Assembly (NCBI GenBank): GCA_027563935.2
Contig: CM050450.1
Coordinates: 31,297,439 to 31,361,438 of the forward strand
From: Costus lasius
Lineage: Eukaryota; Streptophyta; Magnoliopsida; Zingiberales; Costaceae
Direction: 5' to 3'
Length of the DNA: 64,000 nucleotides
How positions within the stretch are numbered: position 1 is the stretch's first letter; each line of letters starts with the position of its first letter. A program made the position numbers and the translations under genes. The notes beneath the pieces are model-generated. The model made no database searches. It had not been told where the DNA came from and saw only the letters and a program-made list of their open reading frames with translations. Shown here one piece after another: positions 38,293-50,376 of this stretch.

Positions 38293-38971
38293 GCTTGATA
38301 GACTTCTATGGAAGGTCTTATGCGCATATGGAAGAGGGGATGAGGTTTATGGTAAAGTTTTGGAGACTTTCCTTATCTCAAACCCTAATTGCCTCTAAGC
38401 CCTAACCCTAGCCGATTTCTTCTCATGAGATTTGCACCCATAAGCCTTGTGTTTCCACCCCTCGCTCTATATATGTTGGTACATATACAAGAGCCCCTTC
38501 TATGCAATTAAGTTGGCGTGAGCAACCAAGAAGAAGGGTCGAGAGCAATAGAATTGGCGCAACTCCTCTTCTACTTTGAAGCCACAAGCATCTTCTCGTC
38601 TTCCTCCTTTTTGGCACAAGTTGTGGGAGACCTTGGCGGCATTCATCTTCCCTTCTTCTTCATTGGCGCATCATCCATGCTGGTTGCGCAAGCTTTGACG
38701 AAGGTGACCTAAGGCTTGGATCTTCTTCCCGAGGCTAGCACCAGGCATGGAAGAAGAAGACTCGAGGAATCCGTGTGTGTGAGACTGCAGAGGGCGAACA
38801 CTCGGGCGCTTACTCGACATCGGCCTCCACTTCCTCTAGGTACTTTCTATCCCATCGTGTCGACCCCCTCGCATGACGATCCTCACTAGGTTTTTGGGAC
38901 TGGCCTGTTTCAGGGATATTCTTCCGCTGCGTATGTCAAAAATTGTAAAATATCCCCGGGGTTTCCCAACA
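38293..38971 (+). repeat. Family-2 copia 5' LTR, right part
   Basis: This resumes the LTR broken by copia-2, beginning with the duplicated GCTTG. It ends CCCCGGGGTTTCCCAACA at 38971, the same end as at 6197. Near the end is a donor-like CTCTAG|GTACTTT (about 38837), comparable to CTAAG|GTATTT in the other copy. Confidence 0.9.
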
Positions 38972-38972
38972 G

Positions 38973-38984
38973 TGGCATCAGAAC
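38973..38984 (+). other. Primer-binding site, family-2 copia
   Basis: TGGCATCAGAAC starts one base after the LTR. It differs at two positions from the usual initiator tRNA-Met site TGGTATCAGAGC. Either it has decayed or the family tolerates mismatches. Confidence 0.75.
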
Positions 38985-39767
38985 AACTTGCGAGCCTCGA
39001 ATGATGTTTCTATGCTTTTCTCTATGGTCACATGCCATATTTCAATTTTTTGCAAATTGCATATGTATATGGCGCATGTTTTTCTTAAGAATGAAAAATT
39101 GTTGGTTTCTTGTTCCTATCCTCTATTCAATTTCTTTTGGATTTTTAGATTATTTTTGTGGTTGATTTAAGATCAAAAGGTGCACGTAGTTTTGTCAAGT
39201 AGGACGGGCATTGTGTCTTCAAACTGGCCGAGTCTCTTGATCTGACAAAATTGCCAGCTGACAGGGTCTATAAAATCATCATAAAACTTAATTGCAAATA
39301 ACTAAAAGATTTGTGATATGAAGATGAAGAAAAGAAACTTGTTTTATGAGAAACTAAAAATTTCAGATTTTAAGTTTTTCATGAGCATATAGAATTGCAT
39401 GAGTAAGTACCTTGTTTGTGCATAATGTTGTGCTTATTAGTCAAGCCCCTTTGCATGCCTGTGATGTACTCTTGTGAGGCCTGCATGCCGCTTTTCTTTT
39501 TCTTTGTAAAATTCAAGATGAAGATTAGGGGCACATCCTACAAGATGTCTTGGTGCATGCTTGCTTGGTTGCGTATCTCAAATGACGACGCAACAAGCAT
39601 CAACATTGGTGGCGCATCTTCCTTGGAGGAGGCCCATGGCATTGGCCAAACCATGGAGTGTGGTTCTAGGGTTTCCCTAAAAGTATCTCTATAGTTTGAG
39701 AGCTAAACCATGATGTGGTGGACCTTGGAGTCAACCTTGAAAATCAAGCTAGAGGCTAGGCTAGGTG
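38985..39767 (+). other. Family-2 copia leader, truncated
   Basis: About 0.8 kb of non-coding leader follows the primer-binding site, until the minus-strand gypsy LTR begins near 39768. No gag sequence is reached. The rest of this element is not visible beyond the gypsy insertion inside the window. Confidence 0.65.
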
Positions 39768-40764
39768 ATGTAGCAGCTAATAGGTGAGGGGATCCTTATG
39801 CCGTACTCTAGGGTTTTACACAATGCGCGATAAAACGGGAGAGGGTCATGAGACGAGGGAAGAGAAAATGTGTCAGAAAAGTGCAGGAATCCGGTAGAAA
39901 GCACGACGAAACAGCGACGAGTTTGATTAGGGCAACACAAATGCGAATAAAGAGAACGACACCCAACTAAAATAATGCAACGCACTAACCTCATAGCAAT
40001 TTTAGCAATTTCCAGCAACTCACTTAGCATGTTTAAGCGTAGCTAGCGCTGGGGACTGCGATTTCGCACGGGTTAGCTTGCGCGCCTATGAAGCTGAAAC
40101 AAACCAAAAATAAGAGATCTGACCACGCTCCGATGTGCGAACAGACGTGGGTGAAGTAAAGAGGAGAAAACTGCAGCAAAGAAATGCACTAGAGAATGAC
40201 AAACAGGCGAACCTGACCCACCGAAAGGGTGGAATTTACTTCAAACCGGAAGAGGGAACAAATTGGAATCGAAGAGACACCTTCGACCCGAACAGCGAAG
40301 GCGAGGCTCCGGCTCGTCTTCACAAACGCTAGCGACTCTAAGTTCACCAGGAGATCTCTAAACACCAAAGAGAACTATCTAACACACTAGCCCTACCTCC
40401 TCTTTTATACAATAAGAGGGATAGGAACAAACAAAATACATAAGAGACAACCTACTCTAACAAACCAACCACTCTTGCAAGCCACTAAAGTGGTCAATCT
40501 GTAGCTACAAGACAAGGAATAACTACTTAATATTCTTCGAAGCTGATTGCACGATCCTGCGTCTTTGTACGGAGACGCTTTAGATGCGCTCAGAGCACAT
40601 GGTGACAAAATAGCAGAACTTGGACGTTGTGGGCTAAGTTACCACCGTCGCGGCTCGATCTTGGGCCAAATTACGGATGAGATTGAGCGGCCCATTTGGG
40701 GATGGGTCCTCAGGCGGTTGGTCCATAGCATCCTTGGGTTGAATCGCATCAGTTTGGATCATCA
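39768..40764 (-). repeat. Probable 3' LTR of the minus-strand gypsy element
   Basis: This lies directly after the gypsy pol stop codon (TAA at 40765-40767) on the minus strand. It contains a minus-strand TATA box (TATAAAA, plus positions 40403-40409) followed about 30 bp later by a plausible transcript start, as in an LTR promoter. The left end is placed at TGTAGCAGC near 39768, giving a CTGCTACA end on the minus strand. No second LTR copy lies in the window, so both edges are approximate. Confidence 0.6.
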
Positions 40765-43700
40765 TTAGGTGGAGCAACAAAGTAGGGGGTGGTGCACGTC
40801 GAAATGGGGTCGTCGGGGCCCGATCTCATCTTCAGGGGCGATCACGGCTTGCCCGTGTCGGTGGTCACGGGCGTGTTCGGATGCTCTAGAGTCCGTCGCA
40901 GAGATCACAGTCGCGGGCACGGGCGTGTCGCGGGCCGTGTTCGCGTTCGCGTCGTGACTGGACCGTGTCACAGCCGTGCTGGTCGTCACAGCCTGGCCGT
41001 GTCGAGGCGGATGGTCGAGGCTGTAGTCTTCTTTACGGGCCGTAATAGTGGGCCCGAAATCCATATAATGCTTCACGGCCGTGTTCTCCATCATGGCCTG
41101 GCCATGTTGGGGCAGACGGTCGGGGCCGTAGTCTTCTTTACGGGCCGTAATGATGGGCCCAAAATCCACAGAAAGTTCCATCACGGCCTGGCCATGTCCG
41201 GGTTGGTTTGGTGCGGCGCCGAACACGGTTGCGGGAACAGGCGTGCAAAGGGGCTGTGTGCTCATCACGGGCATGACCGCCACCATGGCCTGGCCGTGTC
41301 GGGTTCTAAGAAACTCCGATCGCGCTGAAAATTGCGCTGTATCTTCCCCATGTCCTGGGGAGTCTTCCCAAGTGCCTTCCAGGGGGTTTGGGCCATCCTT
41401 AGGTATGTTCATAGGCCCGTTTACTCCTACATCAGCTTCCACTACGTGATCTGATGGGTTCTCCTCCGGAGAACTTGGGGGCAGCGGGTCGTCGAGGTCG
41501 GAGGGTGCCTCCAAAGGATCGTAGAATGGAAGGAGGTCCGCCACGTTGAAGACGGGGTGGATCCCCATGTCCTCGGGTAAGTCCATTTCATAGGCGTTTG
41601 GAGCCAATCCTGCGTACCACCGCGTAGGGTCCCATACACTACGACTGAAGCTCAAAGTGTGCTTTGTTGGACAAACGCTCGGGGTGGATGCGCACCCTTA
41701 CCAGTGATGTGGCCTACAATGCTCGTTGGCCTTCATTGCATTGTGAGTGTATCCCAAAAAGATAAGACGCCGAACCTCATCATGCAAACTGGCGATATGT
41801 TGGGCGAAGGAGTATGCATGCGGGGAGAGATGGGACTCGATGGGAAGGTCATGCAGGTCGATGGGTTTACGCGGCTGGTGGCCCATGACAATCAAGAAGG
41901 GACTGAGACCCGTAGACCTATTAGAAGCACTATTGTATGCAAATTCAGCCATGGGTAGGATGGAATCCCAAGACCTCAGATGGTCACCGACGAGGCAATG
42001 GAGGAGATTGCCCAAACTACGATTAACAACTTCGGTTTGCCCATCGATTTGAGGGTGATAGGTTGTGGAGAATTTTAGGGTGGTGTGTATGAGTGCCCAA
42101 AGTGTGCACTAGAAATGGCTCACAAAACGCGTGTCACAATCGGACACGATCGTGTCAGGAAGACCATGGAGAAGCACGATCTCCCGGTCAAAAAGATGGG
42201 CAACGTGGGACGCATCCACAGTGCGCCAACAAGGGATAAAGTGGGCCATCTTCGAAAACCGGTCTACGACCACGTAGATGGAATCGAAATAGGAGGCGGT
42301 CCGAGGTAACCCAAGGACAAAGTCCATGCTCAAGTCACGCCACGGGCCGGTGGCCACTGGTAATGGGGTATAGAGACCCGTGTTCGGAGGGCGTGGTTTG
42401 GACAACTGATAGGTGCCGCAATGGCGCACAATTCGCTCGACATCTCTACAGAGGGAAGGCCAAAACAGGCGCTCCTCCGCCATCTCAAGGGTCTTGTCGC
42501 GACCATGGTGGCCAGCGACGCCACCCGCGTGAAGCTCGAGGAGTAAGTGATCGCGGAGGGAAGACCGGGGAATACACAGGCGGTTTCCCAAGAAGAGGTA
42601 ACCCTCGCAAAGCTGAAACGGTGACTCGGGGTCGGAAGATTCGGAGAGGGCAGCATAGGCAGCCCCGAAGTCGGGACATGAGGGATACTCCTCTTTAACA
42701 TGATTGAAGATGTTGATGCGAGTGCACATCACACACAAGAGGGTTCGGACGCGACTCAGGGCATCCGTGACAACATTCTCCTTGCCCGCTTTATGGTTGA
42801 TCACTAAAGAGTACTGTTGCAAGTACTCAACCCATTTGGCATAGTGGGCACCCAACTTCTTTTGGGCGTTAAGGAAGGAGAGGGCCTGATGGTCGCTATA
42901 CAAAATGAACTCACGGTGGAGGAGGTAGTGCCTCCACCGGCGAAGGGATTGAATGATGGCATAGAACTCCTTGTCGTACGTGGAGTAACGTTGTCGAACC
43001 GCGTTCAATTTCTCACTAAAGAAAGCCACAGGGTGGCCCTCTTGACAAAGAGAACCACTGATGCCGGAACCGGAGGCATCACACGCGACCTCGAAGACTT
43101 TCAAAAATTCAGGGAGGCGCAAGATAGGAGTGGTGGCCAAGGTGTCCTTAAGGGCGTCAAAAGCTCGTTCAGTGGCAGGGGTCCACTCAAACTCGTCCTT
43201 AGAGAGATGCTGGGTTAAGGGGGTTGCAATCGTGCTGAACCCACGGATGAACCAGCGATAAAAGCCCGCAAGACCCAAGAAACTACGGACCTCAGTCACG
43301 GTGCGAGGCTCAGGCGAATGCCTACTGGCCTCCACCTTCGCAGGGTCAGCGGACAACCCACGGTCAGAGACGATATACCCTAGAAAATACACGTTGTTGG
43401 CCAAGAAGGTGCACTTCTTCGTGTTAAGGAAGAGGTGCTCCTTGCGCAGGAGGTCAAAAGTCGAGCGAAGATGCTCCAAGTGTTCATCGCGGGTCCAACT
43501 AAAGATTAGAATGTCGTCGAAGTAGACGACCAAAAACTTGCCCATGTAAGGCCGGAGGACTTGACTCATCAAGCGCATAAACGTTGACGGGGCATTGGAC
43601 AACCCGAATGGCATGACAAGCCATTCGTAAAGACCATCCTTGGTCTTGAATGCGGTTTTCCACTCATCGCCCTCACAAATGCGGACCTGGTGATATTCGC

Positions 43701-46062
43701 TCCGAAGGTCTAGCTTGGAAAACCAAGATGCGCTAGAGATCAAATCTAACATGTCATCTAGCCTAGGGATGGGAAATCGATACTTGACAGTGATCTTATT
43801 GATGGCGTGGCTATCGACACACATGCGCCATCACCCATCCTTTTTGGGCGTGAGGAGCGCGGGAACGGCGCAAGGGCTAAGACTTTCGTGGATGTACCCC
43901 TTAGTGAGGAGATCATCCACTTGACGCTGCAATTCAGTGTGCTTCGCGGGGTTAAGGCGATGATGGGGCAAGTTAGGGAGGGGTGCTCCTGGGATGAGGT
44001 CAATCGCGTGCTGAATTTCCCTTGCCAGGGGAAGGCCACAAGGTAAATCCTCGGGGCTAATATCACTAAACTCGGCAAGGAGGGTAGACACCTCAACAGG
44101 AGGCATCAGATCAGGGCAAGGGATAGGATCCTGCACTTTGCATACCATGAGCGCGTATACGGTCTTGGCCGCATGAGCCTCGCAAACCAACACGGGGGTG
44201 CGCATGAGGGAGACCATAGGGGAACGCAGAGGGGCAGGTTCTGAGGGTGTAATCAAGCCGTTAGATGTGGACGCACAGAGCTCCTTAGGTGGAGTTGGGA
44301 TAAAACAAATCTTCTGCTCATCGTGGTCGAACACATAGGTGTTCGGCCGGCCATAGTGGACTACGTCTCTATCGTACAACCATGGGCGGCTAAGGAGGAT
44401 GTGGGCGACGTCCATAGTCACAACGTCGCACAATACCTTCTCACGATAGTTCCCAAACACGATGGGGACCTGACATTGGTGTGTGACTGGAAGGCTTGTG
44501 GTATCGACCCATGCGATAGAGTAAGGTCTCGGATGGGGCTCAAGGGGGAGGCTGAAACGCGTGACCGCGGTCCGAGAGACCACGTTCAAGCTACTACCAC
44601 CATCAATGACGATCTTACACGAGTATCCATTGCACTTAATGTAAGTCATGAAAATGCCCGAGCACCTCCAATCCTCGATAGGCGTTGGCTGCACAAGGTT
44701 GCAGCGTACGACAAGTGTGGAAAGACCCGACTCCTCGCCGCTAGTGTAGCACTCCACCTTGACGTCGTGCTCAGTGGGGGTTATGGTAGCGATGCGGGCC
44801 GGACCAGCGTCGGCTCAAGCGGTTTTCTTGGGACACTCACGCGATATGTGACCCGGCTGCAAACAGTTGTAGCAGGTGATACGACCAGGGGTTCCGACTG
44901 CCGGGGCCTTGCCCTTCTCCTCCCAAGTGGGCCGAGAAGGCGAAGCCTCAAGGTGTGTGCGCTGCCTAGGGGGCTAATGGGTCGGGGGCACGGGTCGTGG
45001 GTCCGGTCGAGGCTCCGGACGTTCAAGTCGTGGATGGGGCATCGGAGGGCCGCCCGTACGGGGGCGTCTATGGGGGCCAAAATCGCTGCACCTTGCAGCG
45101 ACGCGAAGGTCTTGCTCGATGTCCCGAGCACGCTGGAAGGTTTGGTCAAAAGTCTATGAGCCGTATGTAGGCAACGCTCGGCGGATGTCAGCATGGAGCC
45201 CATTTCTAAACTTGGACAATGACAACTCGGGGTCCTCTTGTAGGTTACAAAAGAGTTGAAGCGTCTCAAAGGTGAGACGATACTCTTCTACAGTGCTCGA
45301 GCCTTGGTGTAAGCTACTATATTGATCAAGGAGATGCTGCCTATACAAAGCGGGGACGTAGCGCTCACGGAGGCGATATCGCATCTCCGCCCATTCGGTG
45401 ATTGGGGGAAGAGCTTGTTGCGCATTTAGGCGCTCCACATTTCCCCAATGTAAATGTGTAGGCCCTTCAAGCAAGGTGCGCACATACCGAACACGAGAAT
45501 GCGGCGGGAACCCTATAAGGTCGAAGTGTGCGTCAACGGACGTGACCCAGCCAAGAAACTCGGTGGGGTCAAAGCCGCCCTTGAAAGGCGTGGGGGTATG
45601 TCGAATATAACGATGGAAATTATCGTCCGTCCGGGGACGCTCGACACGGGTGTGGGCAAGGGTACGAGGCGCGGCCCAAGCATGGCCGAAGTGCCCATTG
45701 GACAAGTGAGTCGTCACCGTGGATAGGGTCCCTTAGGGCCTCGTACGGCCGTGTGCGACCCCATTCCTCCTCTTGGACACGCCGCTAGGTGGGTGCGGCC
45801 AATGGAGGTAACTCCCTAGTGGGGGCTGCGTTTACGGACACTGGAGGGTTTACCAGAGTTGGGCGCTCATGCTCCGTGGGCCCGGGGCGACTAACAAGGT
45901 GTTGGATTCCAGCCAAGATCTGCTGGACCATGGCATGGGTGCTCGCTTGTTGGGCATCCACACACGCGGACAGCGCCTCAAGCTTTGCATCGACTCGCGC
46001 CTTAAGCGCAACTATAGATCCTAGGTGGGAATTAACCCCTTCCGAAGGCTGGACCGACTCTT
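40765..46062 (-). pseudogene. Ty3/gypsy gag-pol, degenerate, 5' truncated
   Basis: Most of it reads in a single minus-strand frame interrupted by stops, with blocks open at 45717-45154, 44757-43831, 43824-42109, 42015-41698 and 41655-40765. In order: a retrotransposon-gag domain (FLGWVTSVDAHFDL), a CCHC knuckle C-YN-C-LQPG-H-ISRE-C (plus 44819-44888), a protease with IDGGSS, RT with YFDDIL, RNase H with ACDASGSG, and integrase with MDFVLGLP, SDCDTRF and DGQTEVVN. The integrase precedes no further RT, giving the gypsy order PR-RT-RH-IN. The integrase zinc finger reads CGTYQ, so its last Cys is Tyr. The N-terminal gag part (46062 to about 45720) is in another frame with a TAG. At least five stops make it non-functional. 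The tail after NVADLLPF carries HGQA repeats. Confidence 0.93.
40992..41300 (-). repeat. Imperfect 90-105 bp repeats in the gypsy pol tail
   Basis: Units at 40992-41096 and 41097-41186 share CCTGGCC(G/A)TGT, CGTAGTCTTCTTTACGGGC-like sequence and GGGCCCxAAATCCA. Two more partial units start at 41187 and 41289. On the minus strand they encode repeated HGQA(V/M) and GP(I/T)ITARKEDY motifs in frame. Confidence 0.75.
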
Positions 46063-46862
46063 TTTTGGTGTATATGCCCTAAAGACCAATGTATGGACAT
46101 GGTCAGGCATTGTTTGAATGTACTTTGATAGAACTATTACTCTTTATATAGGCATAGTCGTTATTATGCAGACTTCTCTACCTGCGGTGATGTATTGAGT
46201 TGCATAAATAATGTCCCAGGAGTTTGGATTGGATCCATTCTCATAAGCTATCCCCAAACAAGGCACCTTAGCAGATATGGGACAGCTTTGGTACATGTGA
46301 GACTGGTGTATGGGCTGGTTAGGTGCGGGGCACAGTAACGCAGACATACAGGTGCATTGGATGCACTGGAGTGATCCACTGTGAGGATTGACTTGTCTAG
46401 TCAACAAGTCAATCTCACTTGCAAGAGGTTTGCATTGATTCTTAGACTTGAGGTATTCATGTCTAGATTTGATGATGGGTATGCTTTAATACAGTCTTAC
46501 GTCTCTCCGTAATTGGGAGATCAAAACGACTGTCATTGGGCAGGTCATAAGTCATGTAGAGACATGGATGACCAATAGTAGGATTTGCCCCTTCCTTATT
46601 GGAAGCATGATATCCACTCGGGGCGCCCCACCTTATTGGTGCATGACAGGAAAGTGTGGCCACACTTATTGAGTCATGACCAATGCATTGGATAATAAAC
46701 TTGAGACTAATCCAATGGTAGGATATCAGTTTAGGCAAAGGGATCTATAATGCAATGGGAATCCTCGTTGCTTGTTAGGAGTTGTTGTCATAATGACTTA
46801 AGTCCTATGACATGGGTAGTAGTGATGTGTTGCTAGATACCCCTCACTACTTATGATGTTTA
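46063..46862 (+). repeat. LTR3 (family-2 lineage), left part
   Basis: It begins TTTTTGGTGTATATGCCCTA, the family-2 LTR start with the first bases altered, exactly where the gypsy gag homology stops. It follows the family plan: TATATA at 46145-46150, GATATGGGACAGCTTTGGTACA, CCCCTTCCTTATTGGAAGCATGA and the CCCCTCACTACTT block. Copia-3 interrupts it at 46862. It is clearly diverged from the LTR at 4271, so it is a separate subfamily. Confidence 0.85.
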
Positions 46863-48544
46863 TGTTGGGGTATGCCCTTAAGGCTAATGTTTGAGGCCTT
46901 GGGATTGTAACAGTATCATGTAATAAACTCTTATGTTTATAAAGGCATGGTTGTTATTCAGTTTGTTACGTTATCTGCTGCAATAATTGTACTTCTGAAT
47001 AATGTCTCAAAGCTGTTCAGCTGGGCTGACATGCTATAAAGTCCTTAGTCGATATATCTTGGTGAACATGAGACAGCCTTGATATGATTGAGACTAATAT
47101 GTGCTCTAATCTTATAGGATGCTTCGAGCATGGAATAAGAGGTAGACTCATGGGTACATTGGATGTACTGGACAGACCCTACTAGGATATTCAATTGGTT
47201 GTCACAATGTGAATAATCCTTGATTGCAACAAGTGGCACATGTCCTCTGACTTGAGATCACTTGTGTTTCTAAATGATGATTGTCATTGTTTTGAGTTAG
47301 TTCAATATCATTTGAAACATAATGATTATAGACTATCTTGGATGGTGAGCTTGAATCAGGTTAGGGCACTAGTGATAGATAAAGGATTGTCGTCTCCTTG
47401 TTTAAGGAGTGAGATGTTCTAAAGGGGCCCCCCTGAATGAGATGATTGAGAATAGTGTATGGCCATACCCAGGTGACTATGTTCATCTGATCTAATCATG
47501 CTCATCATATTGGAGCTACAAGCTTGACATGCTTGTCCAATAAGAACGTCCAGTGGCAAAGGATATTTGCATGCCTGGTGAAGTTGATTCACACTTGTGC
47601 CGTGGTTTGGGTGTAGTCTTGGAAGACTCGTTCCTTTATATCGGGAGACAGTGATGTGTTGCTAGATACCCCTCACTGATCGTGATAACGTAAGTTATCG
47701 TTACCGACATTTAAAGGAAACCCTCAGGGTCGCACAATTTGATGATATGGCTTACTTAAGTCAGATCGTGTGGACTGAATTATTCAGGTTCAGTTTAAAG
47801 GGATTTAATCTCTGATTGTAAGTGAGATCTGGTCTGATCATGTTTGATTGATTAGGGCTTGAGATCGGTAAGCTTTGATCGAGAGAATGGATGCTAGATC
47901 GGTGAGATCAGAAGCATCAAGAGATCAACGGTTAGATTTGGAGCCTAAGGGTTTAATCATGATCTAGACTGGATCGCTTGGCTTGATTGGTTCTTGAACC
48001 GAACCGAATTGAACCAGCTCATTAAGTGAGCGGATGGTTCATGAGATAAGAGGTTTGCGATTGGGGTAGACCCATGATCGCATATTGAGAAGTGGCATGC
48101 TATTTTTAGAGAGCACTTCTCTAAACGTGACCACGCCTCACGTTTTCCTCTTCACGCCTCTTCTCTCTTCGCCTCTCCACGAGTCGACACAAGCTCTCTC
48201 TCGTGTGGTGAAGAAGGTGAACGCAAAGGAGAAGGAAGAAATCGCCAAGAAGATCTCATCCCTTTCATTCGATCAGGATACTTGGACGATCCTTGCTAGC
48301 ACAAGGGGCGACAAGGAGGAGCCAAGACTCATCTTGTGTGCGTCACCTCTGGAGGAAAGCCACATCGCTTTCTGCTTCCAAGCCGCCATCTAGAAATGGC
48401 ATCGGTATGAATCTCATTCTTTCTATAGAATGTTTTTGTTGATCATATAGCATGCAATAGATCTAGAAACCCTCTCCGCTGCTTTAAATCCTCCAAGATG
48501 CGCCTATTAGGGTTTCGCCCCCCCCTTGTCTAAGGGAACCTTCA
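46863..48544 (+). repeat. Copia-3 5' LTR
   Basis: Length is 1682 bp, ending GGGAACCTTCA instead of the CCCAACA of copia-1 and copia-2. AATAAA and TATAAA (46938-46943) are again within 85 bp of the left end. It contains an open frame (48085-48393) whose C-terminal half resembles the equivalent LTR frames in copia-1 and copia-4. Confidence 0.96.
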
Positions 48545-48546
48545 AT

Positions 48547-48559
48547 TGGTATCAGAGCC
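48547..48559 (+). other. Primer-binding site (initiator tRNA-Met), copia-3
   Basis: TGGTATCAGAGCC, one base longer match than in copia-1 and copia-2, starts two bases after the LTR. Confidence 0.95.
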
Positions 48560-50376
48560 GGTTGTTTGCATGTTTCTATGATTGCTTAAGAATGTGTGAT
48601 CCATATATGCGAAAGTATCAGTAGGCTTAGATCTATAACATGCGCATAGTAGATGTTTCATGCGAAAAATATTTCATGTTACATGTTTATGTTGGCGCAT
48701 GTTCTTGGCGCTTGTTTCATTATGTTTTCAAAACAAAACAAAAACTTGCGCGACTCTCATTAGATCTAAGAGGCGCCTGCTTTAAACCCTTAGACGGGTT
48801 ATTAGGGTTGAAGTCATCCCCTAGGTTAGATCCAGACAGTCTGATCAGACCATCTGACAGCCTTGATGGGTCGACCAGATAGCATCTGTGCGCAAGCACG
48901 AGATGGCTATAGGTCGACTGCAGACAGGCGTGTAGCGATGTCTGATTGAGACGACTAACGAACACACATGAGTTAGGCCCGGGGTCACACCCGCTTGCTA
49001 GAACTCATGAGGGTTGTTCGGCCCTGGCGCATGCATGGTTGACCTTTGGTCGACTCAAGTCAGTTAGGACTTGGTGCATGCAAGGGCAGTGGATCTGACT
49101 AGGTTGGATGAGTGGATCCCTGATGATGGACCGTTGTAAGGTAGTAGGGCATATAAGGAAATTAAAATGATCCCATGGGGTTTTCAAAAGTTTTAATTTC
49201 TTGTTTGGATCACATGCTGATTGATGCCATTTGCTTGTTTATTTAATCTTATGTGGGCTGCCCGTTTTTAATGTGTGCTGTGCTGGGGCCTGCGTGCCTG
49301 GTTAATTTTGTAAATTATCTTTTTATTGTGATCTGCGCATCACATTGCATTTAATTTATAAAATGTAATTGACCTGCGAGTCAATCTTGTCTAGATAGAT
49401 TAATTTGTAAATTAATCAGACAAGAGCACTGAGCACACTTGGCAGAGGCGCATGCAGCAGTGGCTTGACCAGGTGGGAGGTCCAGGGTTCGACTCTGGGA
49501 CCAGGCGCAATTTCCCTGGTGGGCGCACCTGAGCTGCAGATGGCGCTTGGGCCCTGGGTTGGGCCAGATGAGCAGCAAAAGTCCCATGAAGAAAAGCAAG
49601 TGAAGACTTAAGTTAAGTTAAGGTCTTACTTAGGCTATGGGCTTTTACCACATAAGATCCATGCTTTCTTTTATTGTTTAAATAAGTAGAACAGCATGAT
49701 TTATTTATCTTCTGCTATCACCATAGGAATTGCATGATAGTGAAGAAGATAAAAGACCGTTAAAATCCAACGCTAAAATATCAAGCTCGTAAGCCTTCTG
49801 ACGCGAAACCTCACTGTTCTGATTATCGTTGGAGCCGTGTTGTACCCACTCAGTGGGCACGTCCATCTATCTTCAGACGGTGCGGGATTACACCTGCGTG
49901 TTACAGAGAAGAGATTTATCGCTTCTCGTTGCTCAGCATAGCACGTGGTGGTCCAGGGAGTAGGTCGGGTCAGCTTGACCATGTAGGCTACATGTGTGGC
50001 GCATATGGTAGCACATGGAGGCAGCCATCTATGGGGTCAGAGACTGTGTTGTACCAACTCAGTTGGCACAGTCTGCTGGATTGCCCAGATGAAGGGGAAT
50101 CGCACGGGTTGGCGATTGGCAGGGACTGCCTACCAGAGATTAGTGCTTGTACTCTCTGTGCATCTTATCTCGCCTGAGCGGGACGCGGAGACCAAGTATG
50201 AAATCTGGATCCCATCTCACTAAAAGAGTTCTACTCTTTCGGACTGTTTTAATGGATTTTTCAGTCAGATAAAATAGTGAGAAAAAGAATCATTCTTAAG
50301 TCCTGAATTGATTCTTTACATTGATACTGACCTTGCTGTTCTTGCATTGTTGTAGATACCTGCAGCAACGAACACC
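48560..50376 (+). other. Copia-3 leader with hairpins and tRNA-like segment
   Basis: Hairpin 1 is at 49831-49864 and hairpin 2 at 50042-50073, with the same cores as in copia-1. At 49453-49509 there is an extra 57-bp segment, absent from copia-1 and copia-2, bounded by AGGCGCA repeats. It holds TGGCTTGACCAGG and GGTTCGACTCT, resembling Pol III A and B boxes. The TTGTAG acceptor-like site precedes the ATG as in the others. Confidence 0.7.

Noticed and set aside
41150..41449. Plus-strand frames across the gypsy tail and 43-45 kb
   Set aside because: GC-rich antisense shadows of the minus-strand gypsy pol; no domain is recognisable in them.
49461..49496. Functional tRNA gene in the copia-3 leader
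   Set aside because: A-box-like and B-box-like words are present, but they are too close together and no acceptor or anticodon stem can be built. Reported only as tRNA-like.
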